NCBI GenBank assembly: GCA_964443005.1
Contig: CAYUBI010000028.1
Coordinates: 1-21,788, forward strand
Source: CAYUBI01 sp964443005
GTDB lineage: Bacteria; Margulisbacteria; Riflemargulisbacteria; GWF2-35-9; CAYUBI01
Direction of reading: 5' to 3'
DNA length: 21,788 bases
Shown here one piece after another: positions 15,528 to 21,788 of the stretch (within the stretch, counting starts at the first letter, position 1; the number at the start of each line of letters is the position of its first letter). A model generated the notes under the pieces. It did not search any database, was not told where the DNA came from, and worked only from the letters and a program-made list of their open reading frames with translations. Both the position numbers and the translations under genes were made by a program.

Positions 15528-18290
15528 CTATTTTTTTACAATAACGTGAATAATTCTAATTTGCTTTTTCTGATCCAGTGACGTTGCAACCAGCTTTAAT
15601 TCATTATCTCCTAAAACAAGATTCTGAATTCGTTGGGAAAACGCGCCAGTATTTTGATCAACTTTAACATATTTTCCGTTTAATGATAGCGTTAATGTAT
15701 CTTGCGTGATTTGTCCAATTAATTGAATCTCGGATTTTTTTGTTATGACAACAGTTTGTTTCGGTGTTGTTAGCCGAATAAGTTGATATTTATCATTTAC
15801 GAATAAGTTACTTTTTGTTTCTGTTGCATTATTACTTGACAGTATAGCTGGGAAACTCGATTCTGCTATTTCCTTTTGACTTTCAACTTTTGGCGTGACA
15901 TTTGATGACGTGGCAAGAACTGTTACTTTAATCTGATGATCTGCCGCAAGTATAGGTGTAATCCTTCGAACAGGGACATCAAACCGAATTTCAATTTCTT
16001 GACCTGTTAAATTCCAGTTTTTTCGAATACTGGCAATAGGTAGATAATCTGTGGATAACGAGGATAAATCAACTACAGTTTTTAATTCAGATGAAATCAT
16101 AGAAAGATCTGTTTCAAATCTCCCCTCATTATCAGTGTATAGTTTTTGATCGTTCATTCGAATAATAACATTCGCAATACCTTCTTCGCCACTATCGCGC
16201 TGTCCATTGCTATTTTCATCAATAAATACGGAACCTACGAATCGATTCATAGACCGCACTCCAAAGTTCGCATTTTCCTTTTTGAATGCTTTAACGTAAA
16301 CTTTTTGCGAATTTGCTGCAGTGAGAAGTCTATTTGCAGGCAAATCACTAATTACAAGACTAACATCATAGTCTCCTGGTTTTAAATCTACAAAACGATA
16401 AATACCCCGAATATCTGTTTTTACAACTAGTCCGTTTGACAAATGTACGGGAATCTCTGAAAGACCTGTTTCATTTTCATCGATTTTACTATTATGATTA
16501 ATGTCATTAAAAACCATTCCTGAAATAATGCCGTTCCCTTGATTAAGATTAAATCCTGTATCAAAGGTATATCCTAATTCACATTTTAAAATATCGACTT
16601 TAGAATCAGTTTTAAGAATATCCGGCTCATCATTAAATGTATAGGTTTTTGTTAACCGAATAAAAAAATCCTGATTAGGTTGGTATCTGCCTTCTAATTG
16701 ATAGAAAAATAAAAACCGAGGATCTGTCTCTGTATTTCGTTGTGCTCGCTTGAACTGGAGAAACCCACCCAAAAATACTGGATACGTTGCTACAGGAAAG
16801 TCCATAAAATACATAGAAATCCGTTGAGATGATTCTGCAAAAATAGCAGTACCTTTTGAATTCTGTTGCTCCAATTCACCTGTCATTGAAAGTCCGTTAA
16901 TAACTGGATAAGCAACACCTAAAACTGCTTTACCGACCTGGTTTTCAACATCGTTATTGTTGGTATAATTTGAAGGCTGTATTCCCGCATAAATATCCAA
17001 TTTACTAATTCTTTTAGATGCACGTAATTCAAGACTTCGTTGATTATTACGAATAGACGTTGATAATTTTTGCTGATAAAAATTCCATGCAGTTAACGTT
17101 AAATCAGGAATAAATGCAGAATTACTTTGATAAGCTGCAACACCATAATATTTTTCGTTATCAACATTAGTAGGAAGTGCCATAAAACTATCTCGCCATT
17201 TATCATAATTTAACGAAAACGTAAAATTTGTCAGGGGCATGACTCGAGTAGCTAAAAAATAACCATCGTTTCCCTGATACGTTAAAAAGCCATAAGCTGT
17301 TTGAAATCCAGGATCAATGCGTTTATATTTTGCTGAGGCAACCATCACAGGCGATGTAAATTGAGAGTTAAGTAATAGCGTTTTCCGTTTCTGATCATCA
17401 CTACCTATTTCAGCGTCAAAAAGAATATCTTTTGCTTGTGTTGGATATAATTTTGCTGTTAATGATGCAATATTTACAATTTGAGAGTTTTGATTATTAA
17501 CAAAAACATAATTTCCTCCCACATAAAACTCATTCATTAATCGTTTTTCTATACCTGCAAAGCCAATGGATTCGGCCACTCGATATTCACGATTAATATT
17601 TGCACCAAATAATCCATATCGATTTTGACCTAAAAAAACATTATATTTTAAATCTTTAGTTTCGTAGCGATAACGTATGCCTTGCACTTCTTGTCCAGGC
17701 AAAATTGCATTAGATAAGCTTGCCCATTGATTACCTAAAATCCAGTCGCTGTTTGTTTGGTGAAGTTTAATCGTTGCACTTTGTAAAGCACTAAATTGAT
17801 TGTTTCCCTTATATTGGGCTTTAGCATCTAAATCTCCCCAAATCGTGGGGCCTTTGGCTTGCAATGATAAATAATAAAAATTATAATTAAAATTATTATT
17901 TGCAAATTTTGATTGACTTTCGCCTTGGCCAATACCGCCAATAATAGAAGCAAGAATGTTTTTGTCAGATTTTTCTGAATACTCTTGATATTTCTTGGCT
18001 TGTTGAACTGCTGAAAGCATTTGTTTAGATTTAATAACTACGTCAACTTTTTGTCGCCCCTTATCTGTCCAAAAATAGATCACTGTTTTTCCAGTTTTAA
18101 GCGGACTCAGGATAACCTCTGTTTTTTGAAGTGATTTAACTGTCATAAGCTGCGGGTCTAGAATCAAATATTTAGTAACATGCTCAATCATGAATTGCGA
18201 ATCTTGACCCAGCGGAATTTCGATAGATTCCGCAAAACCGAAAACTGAAAAAAGACTAAATGCAATAAGTGTTAGTAAATACTGTTTCAT
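15528..18290 (-). CDS. Outer-membrane barrel-type protein with pilus-secretin N-domain and SdrD-B repeats (usher-like position)
   Basis: The 920-residue protein has a signal peptide (1-20, ending FGFAES). Residues 21-90 (IEIPLGQDSQFMIE, YLILDPQLMTVKS, LKTGKTVIYFWTDKG) resemble the N-terminal domain of pilus-type secretins (CpaC/T2SS-T3SS pilus N). About 120-590 is a long run of alternating polar/aromatic strands typical of a large outer-membrane barrel (YNFYYLSLQAKG, GIRYRYETKDLKYNVFLGQN, YFLATRVMPLTNFTFSLNYD). Two SdrD-B/prealbumin-like domains follow (near 590-675, GMVFNDINHNSKIDENETG; near 685-775, VGSVFIDENSNGQRDSGEEG), with Asp/Asn loops that may bind calcium. The end (about 840-920) is an Ig-like strand-rich segment. 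The ATG overlaps the chaperone stop (ATGA), so the two are translationally coupled. Its place in the operon is that of an usher, but I see no FimD/PapC usher signature. Ends at TAG. Confidence 0.8.
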   Translation of the reverse strand: MKQYLLTLIAFSLFSVFGFAESIEIPLGQDSQFMIEHVTKYLILDPQLMTVKSLQKTEVILSPLKTGKTVIYFWTDKGRQKVDVVIKSKQMLSAVQQAKKYQEYSEKSDKNILASIIGGIGQGESQSKFANNNFNYNFYYLSLQAKGPTIWGDLDAKAQYKGNNQFSALQSATIKLHQTNSDWILGNQWASLSNAILPGQEVQGIRYRYETKDLKYNVFLGQNRYGLFGANINREYRVAESIGFAGIEKRLMNEFYVGGNYVFVNNQNSQIVNIASLTAKLYPTQAKDILFDAEIGSDDQKRKTLLLNSQFTSPVMVASAKYKRIDPGFQTAYGFLTYQGNDGYFLATRVMPLTNFTFSLNYDKWRDSFMALPTNVDNEKYYGVAAYQSNSAFIPDLTLTAWNFYQQKLSTSIRNNQRSLELRASKRISKLDIYAGIQPSNYTNNNDVENQVGKAVLGVAYPVINGLSMTGELEQQNSKGTAIFAESSQRISMYFMDFPVATYPVFLGGFLQFKRAQRNTETDPRFLFFYQLEGRYQPNQDFFIRLTKTYTFNDEPDILKTDSKVDILKCELGYTFDTGFNLNQGNGIISGMVFNDINHNSKIDENETGLSEIPVHLSNGLVVKTDIRGIYRFVDLKPGDYDVSLVISDLPANRLLTAANSQKVYVKAFKKENANFGVRSMNRFVGSVFIDENSNGQRDSGEEGIANVIIRMNDQKLYTDNEGRFETDLSMISSELKTVVDLSSLSTDYLPIASIRKNWNLTGQEIEIRFDVPVRRITPILAADHQIKVTVLATSSNVTPKVESQKEIAESSFPAILSSNNATETKSNLFVNDKYQLIRLTTPKQTVVITKKSEIQLIGQITQDTLTLSLNGKYVKVDQNTGAFSQRIQNLVLGDNELKLVATSLDQKKQIRIIHVIVKK

Positions 18291-19072
18291 TTTACAGTAA
18301 AGGTTCTTTCCTCAAACAATTCTTTGCCATCATTTCCCTGAATACGCGATACAAAATAAAACTTATAGTCACCTGGTTCAAGTTTTACATCCTCAAAATG
18401 TACTTTGCGTTCCATAGATGTATGTGGCAGTAAGCGAAGATTAAGTTTTTTTCGAAATAAAACTTCATCCTTAGTATTTAGAACAATTAAATCTGTATCC
18501 GGTTGAATGTGAATATTTGAACCATTAATATAAGTAAATCGAAGATCAAATGTATTACGTCGCGCAAAAATTTTAAGGGGCTCAACTTTAATATTTAGGG
18601 ATACAGTCCCTTCAGCTTGATAGTAAAGAATAGTTCCAATACGTCCACCCAACAAAACTGAAGATTGCGCCCCAGGTTGTGTTGGCATTGATTCAAAAAA
18701 TATAACACCATATTTTCCGCCAGTCATTGTTTTTGGCATAGTAAGGGTAACACTCACATCTTGTTGCTTTCCAGGTGATAATATAAAGTTTTCTGGATAA
18801 ACTGATATATAAGATTGAAGCGATAGCGTATTAGTTCCTGCTCTAAAAAATGTTTTAGATCCATCATCATTATAGGTCCAATCATTTAAATAAACTTTAA
18901 CATTCAAATCCTCATCTCCATTATTAGATAACTGAATTGTTTCTCGTTTAACGTCTCCAGGTTTAGATTCAATCATTAGCGAGGGAGGGTCAACATTAAT
19001 GCGAATAGCCCATGCAGCTGACATCAAAAAAATCATCAAAAAAATAAAATATCGATTTAACTGCTTTATCAT
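18287..19072 (-). CDS. PapD-like periplasmic pilus chaperone
   Basis: The 261-residue product starts at ATG 19072-19070: GGAGGAG lies eight bases upstream, and the product then begins with a good signal peptide (MIKQLNRYFIFLMIFLMSAA). A longer start at 19138 would overlap the previous gene and put the signal peptide inside. The mature part begins INVDPPSLMIESKPGD and has the strand pattern of the first Ig domain of PapD-family chaperones: a backbone-hydrogen-bonding VKRETIQLSNNGDEDLNVKVYLNDW, VYPENFILSPGKQQDVSVTLTMP and GKYGVIFFESMP, then a second beta domain. The pattern also resembles the DUF916 Ig domain of WxL-associated proteins. It likely caps the two pilin-like proteins encoded just upstream. 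It couples to the barrel gene through ATGA. Confidence 0.8.
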   Translation of the reverse strand: MIKQLNRYFIFLMIFLMSAAWAIRINVDPPSLMIESKPGDVKRETIQLSNNGDEDLNVKVYLNDWTYNDDGSKTFFRAGTNTLSLQSYISVYPENFILSPGKQQDVSVTLTMPKTMTGGKYGVIFFESMPTQPGAQSSVLLGGRIGTILYYQAEGTVSLNIKVEPLKIFARRNTFDLRFTYINGSNIHIQPDTDLIVLNTKDEVLFRKKLNLRLLPHTSMERKVHFEDVKLEPGDYKFYFVSRIQGNDGKELFEERTFTVK

Positions 19073-19091
19073 TGCTAGCTCTCCTCCGTAT

Positions 19092-19688
19092 TTACGGGGT
19101 AACATTAAAATCAATTTGAACAGAATAACTTGATGCACGCGCAGTTTTGGGTTTATATGAAATCATAAACATTGCTTCTAGAGTCCCAATTTTGTTAATT
19201 GGCATTATTGTAAATACAGCCATTGGAACATTTGGAATAAAGGCTTGTTCTTTACTAATGGGTACATCAAGATAAGGAGTAATAACACCTGCCAAATCTG
19301 GACTACTAATTGAATGTTGGACCCACGGGGAAGCTAAATTCGAATGCCCAATATAAACGAGTTGCCAATAAAACTCGGATAAATCAATTAGGGGTCCTAA
19401 TAATTGAGATATTTTGATAGTACATGTGTATGTATCAGGCGCACTAATGATGACAGATCTGATAAAAGGCTTACTCTCAGCTGCATTGAAATCAAAACCG
19501 CTATCCCACGAACTGCTATTGATTTCAACAGTACCCATTTGAACAATATTACCTGAAACAACAACAGGTATACCCGAAAATGCAAACGAATTGGTTGATA
19601 AAGTTGAGGACATTAATGTCACAATATAAATGAACACAATCAAACTGAAAAGAAAAGAACACTTACTCTGTTTTCGATTCTGTATCAT
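19092..19688 (-). CDS. Secreted pilin-like beta protein (second subunit)
   Basis: No named family is recognised with certainty. The 198 residues begin with a signal peptide (about 1-36; SLIVFIYIVTLMSS, ending FAFS). The mature part is strand-rich without Cys pairs: VVVSGNIVQMGTVEIN at the start, a Ser/Trp/Asp stretch, AMFMISYKPK and a final strand YSVQIDFNVTP that runs to the C-terminus. A beta sandwich closing on an edge strand fits a fibre subunit or tip protein folded by the adjacent chaperone. GAGG lies about eight bases before the ATG. It lies between the first pilin-like gene (28-bp gap) and the chaperone gene (19-bp gap). Confidence 0.7.
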   Translation of the reverse strand: MIQNRKQSKCSFLFSLIVFIYIVTLMSSTLSTNSFAFSGIPVVVSGNIVQMGTVEINSSSWDSGFDFNAAESKPFIRSVIISAPDTYTCTIKISQLLGPLIDLSEFYWQLVYIGHSNLASPWVQHSISSPDLAGVITPYLDVPISKEQAFIPNVPMAVFTIMPINKIGTLEAMFMISYKPKTARASSYSVQIDFNVTP

Positions 19689-19716
19689 CAGTTGCCTCTT
19701 TTTTGTAACGTTCTGA

Positions 19717-20194
19717 TTACTCTGTTAATGTAAATACAACTGCAGTTTTGTAAATACATCGTGGCTGTTTTTCTGGTATTGTTAGTTTAAATTTAAAAAA
19801 TACATCAGTTCCTGAAGGTNNNNNNNNNNCGCCCTGTACCATACCAAGTCCCTGCTGCTTGAGGACTTTTTGCACCATACCAAAAGAAGTTACTGTTAGG
19901 AATAACATTTTTCCCATCAGACAATTCTTGTTCAGTATTTATTTTTAAATACCACGGATTCCCAGAATTACTACGACAAGTTACTTTAACACCTTCTTCA
20001 TCTGGCGCATTATCTTTGGTTTCTCCGGGTCGCATACTGTGAAAATCAATTAATTGACGGTCTATATTCACGTCAAAAAGCGATGCAACTGTTACAAGTA
20101 CTTGAGCAGAAGCTGTGCCTGCACTATATCCACTGCTAACAAACAACAGATTGATTAAACAGCCCATGACAATGAGAAATTTAGCTTTTTTCAT
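19717..20194 (-). CDS. Secreted pilin-like beta protein (first subunit), interrupted by an assembly gap
   Basis: The start is ATG 20194-20192, with AAGGAG eight bases upstream, giving a signal peptide MKKAKFLIVMGCLINLLFVS ending near GYSA. The mature protein begins ASAQVLVTVASLFDVNIDR and has IDFHSMRPGET, VKVTCRSNSGNPWYLKIN and FFWYGAKSPQAAGTWYGTG. A run of ten N (19820-19829) follows, and the coding resumes in another frame with DVFFKFKLTIPEKQPRCIYK and ends TAVVFTLTE-TAA. The frame difference is an artefact of the placeholder length; the real gene should be continuous at about 160 residues. The two Cys, one on each side of the gap, could form a disulphide. The fold pattern (V-x-V-T-A start, G-containing middle, terminal V-x-FTL strand) resembles spore-coat-U/CS1-type fibre subunits, with moderate certainty. 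Confidence 0.75.
19820..19829. other. Assembly gap (10 N) inside the first pilin-like gene
   Basis: Ten N stand for an unknown length. Frames on the two sides differ by one, so the true missing length is not 10 but a number that restores the frame (for example 9 or 12, or a larger value). The protein is otherwise intact on both sides. Confidence 0.95.
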
Positions 20195-20207
20195 GGGTAT
20201 CACTCCT

Positions 20208-20873
20208 TTATTGTTTAGCATTTAGCGAAATCAATTTAATATTATCAATGAATGCATGAAAATTACCTTTTTTATTATTAGCCATAAAAATAAACTGGAA
20301 ATGAAGCACGCCAATCGAACCATTTTCATTATTTGGATTCCAAATATTATCACCGACTTTGGGATTTGTATCTTTAAACTTGGAAATAGGTATCAAAACA
20401 ACCTTCCATCCACGCCAATCAATATCCATTGTATATTCAAAACGGTCATCGTAAATAGGTTCGTAATTTTTTTCAACATCTTGTTCTAATTCCGTATTTC
20501 CATTATCATCATCGTATAGTTGGATTGTTAAACGACCGGATTTAGGACCATTTCCATAAACCATCATTTTAATATGCGTTAGCTTAGCTGCTTCTTTGCC
20601 AACATAAGTACCCATTCCGCCAATATACCATGCATCAGTTTCCCCAGCGATTTTTAGAACTTTATTTCCACATAATTTTGCTAATTTATCTGTTTTTACG
20701 TCAGGCACATCAACAACAGACGCTTCAATAGCCCCAAATGTCCACCAAGCAGGTGCTTCTTCGATTGTTCCATCTTCAAAATCATCAATAAGTAATTCTT
20801 TTTCTTCAGCAGCTAACGTGAACGGTAATACCAAAACTAATGCTAAAAAGAAAACGTGAACAAATCGAATCAT
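20208..20873 (-). CDS. Secreted CIA30/carbohydrate-binding-like jelly-roll protein
   Basis: The 221-residue protein has a signal peptide (FVHVFFLALVLVLPFTLAAE). The mature part starts LLIDDFEDGT and ends with HAFIDNIKLISL; these two edge motifs mark a galactose-binding-like jelly roll such as CIA30 or CBM11-type domains. The core has WYIGGMGTYVG, THIKMMVYGNG, GRLTIQLYDDDNG and WRGWKVVLIPISKF, typical of that fold. A sugar-binding or surface role is inferred. AGGAGG precedes the ATG by six bases, and a strong promoter lies upstream, so it is the first gene of the seven-gene operon. The next gene begins 13 bases after its stop. Confidence 0.75.
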   Translation of the reverse strand: MIRFVHVFFLALVLVLPFTLAAEEKELLIDDFEDGTIEEAPAWWTFGAIEASVVDVPDVKTDKLAKLCGNKVLKIAGETDAWYIGGMGTYVGKEAAKLTHIKMMVYGNGPKSGRLTIQLYDDDNGNTELEQDVEKNYEPIYDDRFEYTMDIDWRGWKVVLIPISKFKDTNPKVGDNIWNPNNENGSIGVLHFQFIFMANNKKGNFHAFIDNIKLISLNAKQ

Positions 20874-20912
20874 TATGTCCTCCTGAAGAACTTAGAATAA
20901 AATGTCAGGTTG

Positions 20913-20942
20913 ATTATACATTATGGGTTTCAGGAATGGCAA
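20913..20942 (-). promoter_or_regulatory. Promoter of the fibre/sugar operon
   Basis: On the minus strand TTGCCA (20942-20937, five of six) is followed by 18 bases and a perfect TATAAT (20918-20913), about 40 bases before the first start codon. No other strong promoter is evident before fcl, since the gaps between the seven genes are at most 28 bases. Confidence 0.6.
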
Positions 20943-20970
20943 ATACTAAAATGCATATTATTGAAAATTG

Positions 20971-21522
20971 TTAAAAATTAGAAATAGTTGGGAAATCAGC
21001 GAGACTTTCAATAATTAAATCTGGCATAAGTGATAATTTAGACTTTGTTTCGTTGCCATAGCCTGTGAGTACTAAACAGGTTTTGCATCCAGCCCGTTGT
21101 CCAGCAAGTATATCTGCTTCTTTGTCCCCAATCATATACGACAACGAAAGATCAACATGATACTTTTTTGCTAATGACACTATCAATTCTGGATTTGGCT
21201 TGCGGCACATACAACTACAATCAAAGGAATCTCCTTTTCCAGTTGGATAATGCGGACAATAGGCAATATCTGTTAATGAGACGTTGTGTTTATTGAGTAG
21301 TTTCGTCATATGAGCATGAACAATGTTAACAGCAGCTTCAGAATAGTATCCCCGTGCTATTCCAGATTGATTAGTAACTACAAATAGTAAATAGCCTTGT
21401 TGCTGAAGTTTAAATAGTGAAGCAATGACTCCAGGAATAAATTCAAAATCCTCAGGCCGATGTAAATATCCTTTTTCTTGATTGATGGTTCCGTCACGAT
21501 CACAAAAAATAGCTTTGTTCAT
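20971..21522 (-). CDS. gmhB: D-glycero-D-manno-heptose 1,7-bisphosphate 7-phosphatase, GmhB-type HAD enzyme
   Basis: GmhB removes the C7 phosphate of heptose bisphosphate in ADP- or GDP-heptose synthesis for LPS cores or surface glycans. The 183 residues match the family. HAD motif I is FCDRDGTIN (nucleophile Asp and acid Asp), motif II is VVTNQSGIARGYY, motif III Lys is in CRKPNPELI, and motif IV is MIGDKEADI. The zinc loop CPHYP...CSCMCRKP has the expected Cys/His ligands. The same fold includes histidinol-phosphatases, but the GIARGYY and zinc loop favour GmhB. No SD is seen before the ATG. It is upstream of the fibre operon on the same strand but has about 100 bases and a new promoter between. 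Confidence 0.88.
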   Translation of the reverse strand: MNKAIFCDRDGTINQEKGYLHRPEDFEFIPGVIASLFKLQQQGYLLFVVTNQSGIARGYYSEAAVNIVHAHMTKLLNKHNVSLTDIAYCPHYPTGKGDSFDCSCMCRKPNPELIVSLAKKYHVDLSLSYMIGDKEADILAGQRAGCKTCLVLTGYGNETKSKLSLMPDLIIESLADFPTISNF

Positions 21523-21600
21523 TTGAAATCTATTTTACATGAAACAACATAAAACAAAAAGAGATGTTTAGGATTTCTTATTTTGGGAATACTTATAAAC

Positions 21601-21788
21601 ATGAACATCACGCCAACAAAATTGTTGATAAACTATTTCATAAATAAACGATTTTATCTGATTGTACTTGTGATGTTTTTTTGCATCATATTTTATGGTT
21701 GTGGTCAATTGCGCGAAATTCAAATGTCGGCTCCATCTTCTGCAGCTGCAACAAACGAAGTTGTAATTGTATCTTGCAACATTCCCTT
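21601..21788 (+). CDS. Putative lipoprotein (partial, N-terminus only)
   Basis: An open frame starts at ATG 21601 and runs off the window after 62 codons. It encodes a positively charged start (KLLINYFINKRF), a hydrophobic core (YLIVLVMFFCIIFY) and Gly-Cys-Gly, a likely lipobox with Cys34 as the lipidated residue, followed by a Ser/Ala-rich linker (MSAPSSAAATNE). A lipid-anchored envelope protein is therefore likely. Its function cannot be told from this fragment. The SD is weak (GGGAA 14 bases upstream). It is divergent from gmhB. Confidence 0.6.
   Translation, partial: MNITPTKLLINYFINKRFYLIVLVMFFCIIFYGCGQLREIQMSAPSSAAATNEVVIVSCNIP

Noticed and set aside
16146..16385. 79-aa plus-strand ORF inside the barrel gene
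   Set aside because: It is antisense to the SdrD-B coding region and has no SD or recognisable product.
19073..19138. Longer N-terminus for the chaperone
   Set aside because: It would bury the signal peptide and overlap the preceding gene; GGAGGAG supports the start at 19072.
1..21788. tRNA, rRNA, insertion sequence or integrase
   Set aside because: I found no cloverleaf-like segment, rRNA motif, transposase or flanking target duplication, although short RNAs cannot be excluded by eye.

Overview
This window is AT-rich DNA from a diderm (outer-membrane) bacterium. It encodes an outer-membrane-type barrel protein, a PapD-like periplasmic chaperone, Sec signal peptides, a lipoprotein and enzymes for dTDP-hexose, GDP-fucose and heptose sugars. 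The organism also has chemotaxis-type signalling and B12-dependent methionine synthesis. The species cannot be fixed from the sequence. The Ala/Thr/Asn-rich protein at the left edge, with repeated 'NDSxYLT' motifs, is of a kind I associate with uncultured candidate phyla such as Margulisbacteria or Elusimicrobiota, but this is only an impression. TAA, TGA and TAG all end full-length genes, so the genetic code looks standard.

Layout, left to right. (1) Positions 1-1234, minus strand: the N-terminal part of a secreted repeat protein that runs off the left edge. (2) Positions 1235-1536: a divergent intergenic region with a palindrome and an 11-bp tandem repeat. (3) Positions 1537-4381: a very A-rich unit that looks like one long protein broken in two places. 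The first break is a change of reading frame at a run of seven A, the second an in-frame TAG at 2510. Its parts are a basic membrane-anchored N-terminus, an EF-hand-like segment, a helical repeat array with an ID-x-x-W-A-K motif, and a C-terminal domain with a His-Gly-His/Gly-Ser-Cys-Gly-Gly signature like caspase-fold (clan CD) peptidases. (4) Positions 4403-5392, minus strand: an unrecognised protein. (5) Positions 5535-8593: a FIST-domain sensor, a small protein and a methyl-accepting signalling protein without an extracytoplasmic sensor, probably one signalling operon. (6) Positions 8480-11797, minus strand: methionine synthase MetH, whose 3' end overlaps the chemotaxis gene tail to tail and whose promoter predicts a leaderless mRNA. 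(7) Positions 11917-13558, plus strand: rmlB/rfbB then nadD. (8) Positions 20873-13506, minus strand: seven tightly packed genes behind one good promoter. They encode a secreted CIA30-like protein, two secreted pilin-like beta proteins, a PapD-like chaperone, a large barrel/SdrD-B protein, RmlA and GDP-fucose synthase. (9) A GmhB-type phosphatase on the minus strand and the start of a lipoprotein on the plus strand.

The most interesting unit is the seven-gene operon. It has the parts list of a chaperone-usher fibre, but the usher position is taken by a protein that joins a pilus-secretin-type N-terminal domain, a putative outer-membrane barrel and SdrD-B repeats. Two nucleotide-sugar enzymes are apparently co-transcribed with it, suggesting a sugar-decorated surface fibre or a fibre coordinated with surface polysaccharide. 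The broken caspase-like protein is the second candidate for something undescribed.
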